Origin: Diphasiastrum complanatum | Lineage: Eukaryota > Streptophyta > Lycopodiopsida > Lycopodiales > Lycopodiaceae | Direction: 5' to 3' | Assembly (NCBI GenBank): GCA_029204225.1 | Contig: CM055092.1 | Coordinates: 70,646,453 to 70,710,452, forward strand | Length of the DNA: 64,000 nucleotides | In this document: one piece after another, positions 48,460 through 59,520 of the stretch | How the letters are laid out: the number at the start of each line of letters is the position of its first letter | Position numbering within the stretch: position 1 is the first letter of the stretch | Notes under the pieces: generated by a model | What the model saw: the letters and a program-made list of their open reading frames with translations, nothing else | The model's database searches: none | What the model was told of the DNA's origin: nothing | Made by a program: the position numbers and the translations under genes

Positions 48460-48955
48460 GGGGGCACTGTGGGAGAGCGGACCCAATCGGAGTGCAGCAT
48501 GTGGGGGATCAGCACATGGGGTAGGTACAGTAGCACATGGGCACTGTGGAGGAGTAGACCATGGACCCAATCGGAGTGCAGCATGTGGGGGAGCAATACA
48601 TCCGGACAGGTACACCGTCACATGGGCACAATGGAGGAGCAGACCATGGACCCAATCGCAGTGCAGCATGTGGGGGATCAGAACAAGGGGCAGGTACAGT
48701 AGCACATGGGATCATCAACAAAATCAAATTGGGAAACAGGCTGTGGGGTTAAATAGGCACTCACGAGACAGTGAGAGAGCCAGTGAGAGGGGGTGAGAGG
48801 CATTGTGAGAAGCTGTGAGGGAGAGCCAATGGGAGGCTGTGAGAGAGAGGCATTGTGAGAGGCTGTGTGACAGACCGAGTGAGAGGCTGTGAGAGGGGGT
48901 GTGAGAGAGCCAGTGAGAGCCATTGAGAGGCTGTGAGAGGCTGTGAGGGTCATTT
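48460..48955. repeat. 84-bp tandem repeat (x3) and GTGAGAGGCT minisatellite
   Basis: 48481, 48565 and 48650 each start a unit with ACCCAATCG, AGTGCAGCATGTGGGGGA and CACATGG, spaced 84-85 bp. 48772-48955 is a degenerate array of GTGAGAGGCT/GTGAGAGAGCC words. Both lie upstream of the small ORF2 and may form its promoter or 5' transcribed region. Confidence 0.85.
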
Positions 48956-48976
48956 CGAGCAACAGGGTGTCGTGAG

Positions 48977-49321
48977 ATGGCGGAGGGCGAAGCCAGGAGG
49001 AAGCTCAAGGAAGATGTCCGAAGGCACAACGAAAGGCATCGGAAGCAAGAGGCAGACATTGCAGAGATGCTGCGAGAGACTCGGCAGAGACACCCAGAGC
49101 TGCAGATCCCCGCCCCCACTGTGGCCCCCGCCCCCGCTGTCGAGCTGGATTTGGATGAGCAGATCGGAATGAACTTCACACGACGACAGCTCATCGTGGT
49201 CAGGGAAAGGGCTGCCCGCCGTCGGGTTGACCAGGAGGCAACACGGGCTAACTGGGAGGCAGAGCGAGAGCGTCAGAACAATGCACCTGATGAGGGCGAG
49301 GAGTCAGTGGAGGATCCATAG
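48977..49321 (+). CDS. hAT family A ORF2, small charged protein
   Basis: 114 residues from ATG 48977 to TAG 49319-49321, convergent with the copy 1 transposase. The first 45 residues form a highly charged probable helix (KEDVRRHNERHRKQEADIAE). A Pro/Ala stretch follows, then a second basic helix (RRQLIVVRERAARRR) and an acidic end (NNAPDEGEESVEDP). Charge and lack of helix breakers suggest a coiled coil, possibly for protein or nucleic acid contacts. A second copy of the gene end (63901-64000) sits in the same position after copy 4. Over the last 16 shared codons it differs at five synonymous sites and no amino acid, except for the terminal residue. No known family is recognised. Confidence 0.6.
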   Translation: MAEGEARRKLKEDVRRHNERHRKQEADIAEMLRETRQRHPELQIPAPTVAPAPAVELDLDEQIGMNFTRRQLIVVRERAARRRVDQEATRANWEAERERQNNAPDEGEESVEDP

Positions 49322-49784
49322 GAATGTTTAGCATAGATGGGGTCTAGCCGTATGTGGCTGACTGTTGTTATGTAATGTTCATCAGTAGATGAGGCAGTAT
49401 TTAGTGTCCAGCCGTATGTGGTGGGAATACGTATTGTAATTTTGATACATCTGATGAATTAATGTACGGTGTGTTTTTTGTGCAATGCGTGCCTTGTGTA
49501 TTGCAATCTGATGTATGTGATTATGAAATGCTATCAGGGGTGTTCTGCATATGCTCTCAAACTCTGTAGTGAAAACTAATTGAAAACACGCACACACCAT
49601 TTGAAGTAAAACTGCAAGTAGAACATCACAATCACAAATTGACAAATACACATTGTGCAGTGAATAGAATACGTCCAACACTAAATATAATATGAAAAAT
49701 GGTCTGAATACAGTGTTCGACCATCTGGCCGCCAAACATGGAACATGATATCAAACTGCTAAAAATAAAATGACGGAGCTACAA
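49322..49784. other. Spacer between ORF2 and transposase, conserved in copy 4
   Basis: Shared 3' untranslated region of two convergent genes. Beginning (GGATGTTTAG/GGAATGTTTAGC, then CCGTATGTGGC and GACTGTTG) matches the equivalent region after copy 4. No other ORF. Confidence 0.6.
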
Positions 49785-52700
49785 TCAATGCTCTGCCTCA
49801 AACTCAGATGAATGCTCCGGAAACAACTCAGGGCCCCGAGCTGACTCTCGCAACTGATATCTATGTCTGTCTGGTACTGGCATGGGCTGTGTATCCGAGG
49901 GGGAAGACTCGTCATCCTCATCCTCCCAATCTGCCTCCGCATCAGCCCCCAAGCAGGCTAAACCAACAACACCTGCTGCAGCTGGCTGTAATACTGCACC
50001 TCTACCAGCAACTGGAGCCCTGCGAGGTCGTCCTCTCTTCCCTGGCAGTTTCTGTGCCCTGCCTTTCTTGTTCGGTGCACCCTTGGGCCTTCCTGGCCTC
50101 TTGCGGACGAGGGGAGCCGTCAATGCCTCATCATCCCCATGCAGATCACCTGGCTGACTAGGCTGGGCCCAAGCTGCGGCCGGCTGGGATAGAGTAGCTA
50201 AAGATGGGTGTCCATGTGCAGCTGATAGTGGAGGATAGGTCCGAGGAGTGTGTGCTCGTGGGCCTGCTGGTGGTGGAGGAACTAGATGTGGAGGGGCCGT
50301 CCCTGTAGGAGGCAAGTACAGCGGCGATAAGTACTGAAAGGGGCGCTGTGGTGGACGGTACTGGTACATCCTGGGTGCTGCCAAAGGAGGAGGATGTGCT
50401 GTGGGTGCTGCCAAAGGAGGAGCCGGTGCCGTGGGTGCTGCCAATGGAGGAGGATGTGCTGTGGGTGCTGCCACTGGAGGAGCGTCTGTAGATGTGGGTG
50501 CTGCAAGAGAAGATCTGGGCACAGATGGTGGCCTGCCATGGAGACCTGCTGCTGCAAAAGTGGATGGCGATGAAGGGGCTGCAGGCCTCAACGGTATCGG
50601 TGGCATTGGAGGTGCTGTGCGGCGCACATACACCCTCTAAGGAACTGGAGGAACTGCAGGCACCTCGTGTAGCTGCTCTGGCTGAGACTCTGTGTAGGGC
50701 ATGCTGGCTAGAGAGGATGGGGGTGCCCTGACGCTCGGCATCTGCTGGGCCTCTGAATCCAAGTCTGCAATCAAGTCGTCCAGCTGGACATCCGAATACA
50801 AATGCTCTGGGCTCTGGGACTCAGCATGAGCACCATCCTCTGGAACATCCCGTGCACCATGTGGACCCTGCATGGCCTCCCAATCGGTACAACCAAAGTC
50901 ATCTGGTGACTCCTCTGGTGTGCTGTCATAGAAATGCCTATGGCTCTGTGATGCCCGCATCCAAGCTGCTGCGGAAGGTAAACCCAAATCCGTCTCTCGG
51001 TATAATCTGTGGCATGTGTCCCACCTCTACCACGTGATGCACCTGTGACCCCTGCTCTAGGCGTGTGCCCAACACCTGTATCATATGCCTCATCCCGCTC
51101 TGATCTGGCGAACACAACCCGAATGGGCTCATCCTCATCCTGATCATCCTCTGACACTGGATCATCTGCCTCGTACAATGGAGGCTCTCTGTGCTCAAGC
51201 CCAAGCTCTCTCTCTCTCTCTCTCTCATCTCGGCAAGCTCCCTCTCTCTCTCTACCATCAACTGTGTGCCCAGGTCATCTGCAGGCATGGGATGGGTGCT
51301 GTCCGTAGGCAAGTCAACCTGGCGCTCCAAATTAGATATCTTCGTCTGCAAGGTTTAAAATTGGCATGTCAGGGAAACAACTCTATCAAAAAATGAAACC
51401 AACATACCAGGAGTCAACCAACATGCTATGAAAGGTTAGCTTATCACCTGCAATGCGCTCGTAATGGTCGGAAGTCTCCTAGCGAGACGTGCGTTGGTGC
51501 TACAGAACACCAACCGCTCCAACTGACTCACTGACAACCGGTTTCTTCTCCTCGTGTGAATGAGTGCCCATGTGCTCCAATTACGCTCACACACGGAGGT
51601 AGCACAGTCCTGTGGTACGTGCATTGAAATACTTCAGCACATTGTCTTCAACGAAACACAACAATGGAGGATAAAATGAGATGCATACCTGAGAAAGGAC
51701 ACGCAGTGCAAGACGCTGTATAGATGGGTATGTGCTACCGAACATGGTCCACCAGGTAATGGGTAGCTGCCTCCTCTCTGGATCCTGAGCAGCCGGGTGG
51801 CCAAATGTGCCCATGCCGAAACAAAATGCAGCGAGCTCCTCCATGAGCCTGATAGGATCCAAACCTATGTGTGGACCCACCCTGTGAATGTACTGAAGCC
51901 AATCGGCCTCGAGCTCCCTGTCTGCGATCTGTGTCGGAGAGAGGAAGAGGGGATGCAGCATGTGTGCAACGCTGTGGATACTCCTGTGGAAGTAGTTCCA
52001 CCGCGTCTCCCAGATGAACTTCAGCTCTGTCATCCTGCAGGTGAGAGGCATGTGGTGTAGGGCATTACGAAAAAACTTAACATTGACAGAAAAACAAACT
52101 AGCAATTACTAAAAAGATACAGGCCAATTACATTACTATACCGCTTACCTCTCTGGCTGCAAGATGGGCAGCTGCAGGAACTGTCCAATCCGGTCCATGA
52201 GCTCATATACCAGTCCAAGTGTCGACCCCTCGCTGTCAGCCATGCGGAGCACAATGTAAAGTGGTCGAAGCAGTCCTGACAATGTCTGTGCATCCCTTCA
52301 GAACTGGTCTCCCCTCATCGTGGCAGAAAAGTGCTCCCCATCCTCAGTGTGAGGAGATGTACTGGCACACCAAAGATCACTGGCAACCATCTGTAGAAGC
52401 TGCGCCCTGCACCTGATCAGACGGTCGATGACCACCAAGTCGAATGCAAAGTCTGTGGGGGCTGGCTTACGGAGGTCTAGATGGCTGAACACCCGGAACA
52501 TGGCAAGAACACGCCTCTTCCTGGTGACTTTTGTCACCAGGAAGAGGGCCTCACGGACGATGGCTCTAACCCAGGGAAGTGCACCTATGTCCCCCATCAG
52601 AAGGTCTATGCCGTGCACGGCACAGGAGGTATGAACAATGTGAGGGAACTCGGCCTCTAGCAGTACACCCATCTGAATGCAGTTCGTGGCATTGTCCGTC

Positions 52701-54038
52701 ACCACTGTGACGACATGCTGTGGGCCTATGGATAGGATGGAAGACCTGATGACATCAAACATGAACTCTGCAGATATGACTCTCACCCCCCCTGCTGCAA
52801 TCCACTGCCCTCAAAAACTGTGTGCCCATGCAGCTGGAGACCAGTATGTTGAGGATCGGCCTCCTCCTGACATCAGTCCAGCCATCGGACATGATGCTGC
52901 AACCGTAAGTGGCCCAGTGGCGACGTAGAGGCTCCATCTCTCTAGACAGTGACTCGACCCTATCCCTCAGCACGTGTGTGCGGACAACCTCTGAACTAGG
53001 GACTCTCCAGCTAGGGCTGACAGACTGTGCAAGGCGGAAGGCCCTTCTGAAGGGCTCGGAGTCGGTGATGGCAAATGGAAGGTTCAGCTCATAAATCAGG
53101 CTGGCCACGGCCTGTGTGGCCTCTCTATCCATGTGCGGCTGATGCGCGCCGCGAATGCTCTGCTGCCTAAGAACTCTCCCAACTGGGCGACGGGTAGCGG
53201 ACCTCCAACACGGTGCACCAAACGTGACGGGAATGGATGATGACGCGACAGGCTGGGCACTAGTGGATGCATCAGCTGTAGACGTGGAATGGGGAGAGTG
53301 GGATGCACTGGCCGGGATGGGTGCAGCAGCGTAAGTGGGGTACACTGGTGGAGGGTGGACATCTGGCATGGGATACGAAAACTGCTGGGTAGGGAGGTCA
53401 TCCGGATGTGAAGGGAGGGAGGAAGGGATCTCCTCAACATCCTGGAAGGCCTCGTCACTGGCATCCGGGGCTTGCTCCTGCTCGGGAGGCGGAGAGTCCA
53501 TGAGAAAGTCGTAAACTGGGGGAGTGCGAGCAACAGTAGGTGGTGGTGGAACCACAGTGGCAACTGGCGGACGCGGTGGGACAGGATCCACCGGAATGGG
53601 TGCAGATGGGGGTGCGTGTGGCGGAACTGTCTGAGAGGGACGTGGGGCAAAGGGACTGGACGAGGATGCACTCCCTCTCCTCGTGCGTGCCAGCCAAGCA
53701 GGCAGCAACTCGGGGTAAACCACGTAAGGAGCGGTGCAAAACCGAAGAACACCCTCCGAAATGGTGTTCTCCCCCACCACAAGACGTGGCCCGTAGGTAT
53801 CCAAAAGTTGCTGCCTGATGGGAACGGACATGCTGGCACAAGGGGCAGCATTCAGTGTGCCACCATCTCTAGCGCGTGCGCCGAGTATGTGACCTTTAAG
53901 GCGAGTGAGGGTGGCAACGAACTCTGTCAGGCAATATCGACAGCGCACTATCCTTGCACCGGACTTGTTAGACTTGTCGGGAACCCGCCTGACAATGTCC
54001 ACCTCGTCCCACAGATCGGCAAGGTTGGAATGCACCAT
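49785..54038 (-). pseudogene. hAT family A copy 1 transposase with long AT-hook tail
   Basis: Start ATG 54038 (MVHSNLADLWDEVDIVRRV). A BED finger (CRYCLTEFVATLTRLKGHIL) and a 200-residue Pro/Ser linker lead to the core: DREATQAVASLIYELNLPF, CSIMSDGWTDVRRRP (Asp 1), VVTDNATNC (Asp 2). Exon 1 ends 52149. Exon 2 spans 52034-51689 (FIWETRWNYFHR). Exon 3 spans 51609-51448 and has DCATSVCERNWSTW (Glu). The tail exon starts at 51345. It has a coiled-coil start (ERERELAEMRERERE), an acidic part, a 10-residue repeat (AAPTAHPPPL, 50367-50500) and two AT-hooks (KRPGRPKG near 50080-50105, KRGRPRRAP near 50014-50042). It ends at 49785. Lesions: one-base insertion near 52778, frameshifts near 51200 and 50985, TAG near 50633-50640. 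At about 1300 residues it far exceeds usual hAT length (600-900). Confidence 0.85.
50367..50500. repeat. 30-bp minisatellite encoding a Pro-rich repeat
   Basis: Four units of GTGGGTGCTGCCAAAGGAGG plus 10 bases, on the + strand. On the coding minus strand they give repeats of AAPTAHPPPL or close variants. The array lies inside the transposase tail exon. Its unit length is a multiple of three, so copy number can change without a frameshift. Confidence 0.93.
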
Positions 54039-54420
54039 CTCTGTAGAAAGGACTGCGGAAAGAAGGCAGAGATCTCTGTGGGTGCGATAGGAGTTGGAAG
54101 GCTTGAAAAAACCACAATAAAGGCCGAAATAGCAATAGTAGGGGAGGACGCGATCAGTGCAAGGCGAAGACAGTCGGGAGGGTGCGGACAGTAGGGCGAT
54201 GGGCATACAACAGAGAGGGCGCGGACAGCAGGGAGGGCGCGGACAGTAGGGCGACGGGCAGGGAGAGAGATGAAGCGAGGGGGGGGTTTAGGTTAAAAAA
54301 GAAAATATTAGTATATTAAATATTAAAAAATATTATATATCAAAAAATAATATATATTGTGGTATCGCGGAGTATGGATCCGCGGTACCGGGATCCGCGG
54401 ATCCTGGTACCGCTGGATCT
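54039..54420. mobile_element. 5' terminal region of family A copy 1
   Basis: From the transposase start outward: leader, AT-rich stretch, then palindromic words (GGATCCGCGGTACC, GGATCCGCGGATCC) and GGATCTATGA against the (TA)n tract. The same series mirrors the 5' ends at 59930-60060 and, in a variant form, at 59815-59903 and 62576-62665. It is probably promoter plus transposase-binding sites. Confidence 0.7.
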
Positions 54421-54559
<139 letters not shown>

Positions 54560-54562
<3 letters not shown>

Positions 54563-55545
54563 CATAGAACCCCGTGGTACCGCCATTATGGTACCGCCCT
54601 CAGACCCACGGTACCAGGGTGGTACCATATTTAATATTTTTAAATTTTTTTTTGTTTTTTAGTGGGCAATATGGGTATCAGCTTGAAGCTCTTGACGAGA
54701 GTAGTGCATTTATGCAGGTTGCCGGTAGTTTCAGCTACAAAATGCGTTAGACATAACTAAATAATGCATCTCTCAATTTAGTAGTCACTAGTTAACCGTG
54801 AGCTCAAATCTGTAAGGCCCCAGTTATGAGGAGAAGCCATTATTGGGCACGGTTGTTAGTATAGGGTCTACTGTGAGACCATGATGGTTATGAGATGGCT
54901 AGATTACAGTTTCTATACAGCAGGAAGTCCTGGGGGGTTCGGGGGGCGGTGGGGTGTTTGGGCCTCTTCATGATTTGGCCTTACGACTCCTTGAGCGAAA
55001 ACACACTTTTTGGTGTTTTGCATCCCCTTGGTCCTTTGGCTGTTTGCTCTCTCAGATGGTGGTTGCTACTATATGACTACCACATTGAGAGCCTATTCAT
55101 TAGAAGTTGGAGCAACTTGCATAAATGCACTACTCTCAGAATCAGCAGCCTGCCATGTGCACTGCTCTCGGCAAGAGCTTTATGATGATACCCATATTGC
55201 CCACTAAATTATTATTATTATTTTTTTAAAAGAAATTAAAAAAAATATATATGAAAAAAAAATTTATTATATATTATGGTACCGCGGTACCCGGTACTCG
55301 GCACCGGGATCCGCGGTACCAGGTACCGCGGGACCATACTGGTACCGCGGTACCATATCGATCGGCGATACCAAAAAAAAAAAAAAAATTTTGCGAAAAT
55401 AATACAAGAAAATCTTTTAAATTTTTTTTATTTATTTAATATGGTACCGCCCTGGTACCGCAGATCCCAGGGCGGTACCGTACCGGCGGTACCACTGTTA
55501 TAGTACCGACGGTACCATAACAGCGGTACCAGGGGACACTATGAT
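54560..55545. mobile_element. Composite non-autonomous family A element
   Basis: Left border TCATAGAACCCCGTGGTACC, right border GGACACTATGA, both against TA tracts. The middle holds a separate 545-bp element (54661-55205). 55268-55544 matches the short MITE at 56685-56915 almost throughout, including GCGAAAATAA. It has no coding capacity. It is likely a MITE hit by a second insertion, or two MITEs side by side. Confidence 0.55.
54661..55205. mobile_element. 545-bp element with perfect 20-bp TIRs
   Basis: Ends AGTGGGCAATATGGGTATCA (54661-54680) and its exact complement (55186-55205). The inverted similarity continues imperfectly for about 60 bp (AGCTCTTGACGAGAGTAGTG against AGCTCTTGCCGAGAG). 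No transposase. A relative starting with the same 20 bp lies at 61781. No clear target duplication flanks it, so the superfamily is open. Confidence 0.75.
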
Positions 55546-56529
55546 ATATATATATATGTAAGAAAGAAACGAGAGGAGAGAAGAGAACGCCTTCAATCCC
55601 CCTCCCCTGGGCCAAAACACTTTTTACTCATTCTGTCGGCCTCCAGAAAGGAATCGGCCTTCAGAAGAGATGACTGGAAACCTTCTTTCTTTCTACCCCA
55701 TAACCTGCGGGCGCAGATTACAGGTGATGGCTACCAAGATGGCGGGGAAGGAAACGAGAGTACCCGACAATATTGAGAAAGAGATAAATTCTGAACTTCA
55801 GGGATGAGGGTCTGGGCCGGATTGCCCGCGTCTTGTTGAACTTCGTCCGGGGAGAAACCGATCTCATCAACCGAGACACAGTAGTGTGCAGGTCTTGTGG
55901 TTTTCTGTAGTGAATGACACAGTTTTGCATAAGTAATTAGTAAGCTGTTGAAGTTCATCCGGGGGGAAACCGATCTCATCATATAAGACATAGTAGTGTG
56001 TAGGTCTTGTGGTTTCCTGTCTTGAGAGCTTGTCACTCTTCTGGTGAGCATTGATTTCCCCCAGAGACTTTTGGTCCTGAGAGCTTGTCATTCTTCCGGT
56101 GAGCGTTCACCTCTCCCAAATCCTCTGGTGAGCATTCACTTCTTTGAGACAGTCACTGATGCACCCTAAACCCTAAATCAGTAATATGTTTGCCATACAA
56201 ACTATCATCTTCACTTCAAACCACTTTCAGAACTTTCTTTGCCGCTTTTTTGGAGCTTAGTTCCCAATGAAGGTTCGTAATAATTTATGAACTGTTCATT
56301 AGTCATCGTTGTTTGGTAGTATCTCAGTTATGGGAGGCATGGGCAGTGGTTAGGTCTGTTGCAAATTTTTTTGGGTACCATTTTCCTATTTTTTAACAGG
56401 GGGGCAGGTGGGTGCCAGACACCCTCTAATAATTAATTCCGGGGGGGGGGGCATAAATTGCTTTTATTTCGCTTTGGGGATGTGGGACAGCGTGGGCTAG
56501 TGTCTGTATTTTTTTATTTTTGTTTGAAA
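55546..56529. other. No gene; direct repeat of about 70 bp
   Basis: 55839-55909 and 55949-56020 are about 85% alike by eye (CATCCGGGG, GAAACCGATCTCATCA, GTAGTGTG, AGGTCTTGTGG) at a spacing of about 110 bp. AGAGCTTGTCA and CTGGTGAGCATTCACTT words repeat at 56025-56140. 55801-55835 is a partial family B beginning (GATGAGGGTCTGGGCC). A tiny CCCTAAACCCTAAA motif lies near 56163. No protein is seen. Confidence 0.6.
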
Positions 56530-56605
56530 AAGAAAAATCGTGGACGCGTCCGGACGCGAACGCACCCCTGACACGTCCGCGTCCGCGTCCAGGGTCCGCT
56601 TCCTT

Positions 56606-56607
<2 letters not shown>
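56530..56607. mobile_element. Family B-type right end (GGACGCG array)
   Basis: GGACGCGTCCGGACGCG, ACGCACCCCTG, CGTCCGCGTCCGCGTCC and CGCTTCCTTAGA lead directly into the TA tract. It matches the right ends of the short elements at 61413-61616 and 62298-62494. Confidence 0.65.

Positions 56608-56684
<77 letters not shown>
56608..56684. repeat. (TA)n tract
   Basis: About 77 bp of pure TA repeat between a family B-type end (CTTCCTTAGA) and a family A-type end (TCATAGGTCCCGCGG). Confidence 0.97.
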
Positions 56685-56687
<3 letters not shown>

Positions 56688-56915
56688 TAGGTCCCGCGGT
56701 ACCAGGTACCGTGGATCTCGGTAGCGTAGGACCATACTGGTACCACGGTACCATATCGGTCGGCGGTACCAAATTTTTTTTTTTTTTTTGCGAAAATAAC
56801 ACGGGAATAAATTTTAAATTTTAATTTTTTTTTTTTATGGTACCGCGGATCCCAGGGCGGTACCACTGTTATGGTACCGGCAGTACCATAACAGCGGTAC
56901 CACAGGGCACTATGA
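56685..56915. mobile_element. 231-bp family A MITE
   Basis: Borders TCATAGGTCCCGCGGTACC and GGGCACTATGA, each against TA repeats. The left half resembles transposase-side termini and the right half the 3'-side termini, joined by a poly-T and GCGAAAATAA core. It has no coding capacity. It is a minimal two-ended derivative that could be moved by a family A transposase. Confidence 0.7.
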
Positions 56916-56928
56916 TATATATATATAT

Positions 56929-59520
56929 AGCTTATCACCTGCAATGCGCTCGTAATGGTCAGAAGCCTCCTGGCGAGACATGCGTTGGTGCTACAGACCA
57001 ACCGCTCCAACTGACTCACTAACAACTGGTTTCTTCTCCTCGTGTGAATGAGTGCCCATGTGCTCCAATTACGCTCACACACGGAGGTAGCACAGTCCTG
57101 TGGTGCGTGCATTGAAATACTTCAGCACATTGTGGCAGAGGTGGAACTTCAACGAAACACAAAAATGGAGGATAAAATGAGATGCATACCTGAGAAAGGA
57201 CACACAGTGCAAGACGCTGTATAGATGGGTATGTGCTACCGAACATGGTCCACCGGGTAATGGGTAGCTGCCTCCTCTCTGGATCCTGGGCAGCCGGGTG
57301 GCCGAATGTGCCCATGCCGAAACGAAATGCAGTGAGCTCCATGAGCCTGATAGGATCCAAACCTATATGTGGACCCACCCTGTGAATGTACTGAAGCCAA
57401 TCGGCCTCGAGCTCCCTGTCTGCGATCTGTGTCGGAGAGAGGAAGAGGGGATGCAGCATGTGTGCAACGCTGTGGATACTCCTGTGGAAGTAGTTCCACC
57501 GCGTCTCCCATATGAACTTCAGCTCTGTCATCCTGCAGGTGAGGGGCATGTGGTTTAGGGCATTACGAAAAAGCTTAACATTGACAGAAAAACAAACTAG
57601 CAAGTACTGAAAAGATAAAGGTCAATTGCAACACTGTACCGCTTACCTCTCTGGCTGCAAGATGGGCAGCTGCAGGAACTGTTCAATCCGGTGCATGAGC
57701 TCATACACCAGTCCAAGTGTCGACCCCTCGCTGTCAGCCATGTGGAGCACAATGTAGAGTGGTCGAAGCAGTCCTGACAATGTCTGTGCATCCCTCCAGA
57801 ACTGGTCTCCCCTCACCGTGGAAGAAGAGTGCTCCCCATCCTCAGTGTGCGGAAATGTACTGGCACCCCAAAGATCACTGGCAACCATCTGTAGAAGCTG
57901 GGCCCTCCACCTGATCAGACGGTCGATGACCACCAAGTCGAATGCAAAGCGCGTGGGGGCTGGCTTACGGAGGTCCAGATGGCTGAACACCCGGAACATG
58001 GCAAGAACACGCCTCTTTCTGGTGACAAAAGTCACCAGGAAGAGGGCCTCCCGGACAATGGCTCTAACCCAGGGAAGTGCTCCAATGTCCCCCATCAGAA
58101 GGTCTATGTCGTGGGCTGCACAGGGGGTATGAACAATATGAGGGAACTCGGCCTCTAGTAGTACACCCATCTGAATGCAGTTCGTGGCATTGTCCGTCAC
58201 CACCGTGACGACATGCTGTGGGCCTATGGCTAGGATGGAAGACCTGATGACATCAAACATGAACTCTGCAGATATGACTCTCCCCCCCCTGCTGCAATCC
58301 ACTGCCCTCAAAAACTATGTGCCCATGCAGCTGGAGACCAGTATGTTGAGGATCGGCCTCCTCCTGACATCAGTCCAGCCATCGGACATGATGCTGCAAC
58401 CGTAAGTGGCCCAGTGCCGACGTAGAGGCTCCATCTCTCTAGACAAGGACTCGACCCTATCCCTCAGCATGTGTGTGCGGACAACCTCTGAACTAGGGAC
58501 TCTCCAGCTAGGGCTGACAGACTGTGCAAGGCGGAAGGCCCTTTTGAAGGGCTCAGAGTCGGTGATGGCAAAGGGCAGGTTCAGCTCGTAAATCAGACTG
58601 GCCACGACCTGTGTGGCCTCTCTGTCCATGTGCAGCTGATGCGCGCCGCGAATGGTCTGCTGCACAAGGGCTCTCCCTGGTGGGCGACGGGTGGTGGACC
58701 TCCAGCACGGTGAACCAACTGTGACGGGAATGGACGATGACGCGACAGGCTGGGCACTGGTGGATGCATCGGCTGTAGACGTGGAATGGGGAGAGTGGGA
58801 TGCACTGGCAGGGATGGGTGCAGCAGCATAGGTGGGGTGCACTGGTGGAGGGGCAACATCTGGCATGGGGTACGAAAACTGCTGGCTGAGGAGGTCATCC
58901 GGATGGGAAGGGAAGAAAGAAGGGATCTCTTCCACATCCTCGAAGGCCCGTCCAGTAGCATCCTGGGCCTGCTCGGGTGGCGGAGAGTCCATGAGAAAGC
59001 CGTAGACTGGTGGAGTGCGAGCAACAGTGGGTGGTGGTGGAACCGCAGTGGCAACTGGCGGACGCGATGGGACGGGATCCACTGGAATCTGTGCAGATGG
59101 GGGTGCGTGAGGCAGAACTGTTTGAGGGGGATGAGGGGCAAAGGAACCGGAGGAGGATGCACTCCCTCTCCTCGTGCGTGCCAGCCAAGCAGGCAGCAAC
59201 TCTGGGTCAGCCACATAAGGAGCGGTGCAAAATCGGAGAATGTCCTCCGAAATGGTGCTCTCCCTTGCCACGAGCCGCGGCCCGTAGGTGTCCAGTAGTC
59301 GCTGCCTGTCGGGGACGGTCATGCTGCCACAAGGGGCAGCATTCAAGGTGGCACCATTTTTGGCGCGTGCACCGAGCAGATGGCCTTTAAGGCGAGTGAG
59401 GGATGCAGCAAACTCGATGAGATAGTATCGGCAGCGCACGATCTTCTGACCGGTCTTGTTGGCCTTGTCGGCAACCCGCCTGACAATGTCTACCTCGTCC
59501 CACAGATCGGAAAGGGTCGG
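56929..59520 (-). pseudogene. hAT family A copy 2 transposase, 3'-truncated
   Basis: Same plan as copy 1, in subfamily form. The start near 59530 is shifted by a one-base insertion. The BED finger has Tyr for the second Cys (CRYYLIEF). The Pro/Ser linker follows, then core CSIMSDGWTDVRRRP. TAG at 58315-58317 stands where copy 1 has Gln (CMGTQFLR). The rest of exon 1 is open to 57647 (VVTDNATNC). Intron 57533-57646 is 114 bp, the same length as in copy 1. Exon 2 (57532 on) holds FIWETRWNYFHR and the next exon VCERNWSTW. Homology stops at 56929 in the following intron, against a TA tract, so the AT-hook tail and ORF2 are absent. The segment 58021-58311 keeps a frame that copy 1 has lost. Confidence 0.85.

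Noticed and set aside
48460-48955. Possible CRISPR-like array
   Set aside because: Units are tandem without unique spacers and lie in a plant transposon; no cas genes.
52677-53094. Plus-strand ORFs opposite the family A transposase
   Set aside because: They are antisense shadows of the GC-rich transposase exon; the minus-strand frame has the recognisable domains.
56160-56180. Telomere-type repeat CCCTAAACCCTAAA
   Set aside because: Only two units, inside non-coding repeat sequence; too short for an interstitial telomere tract.
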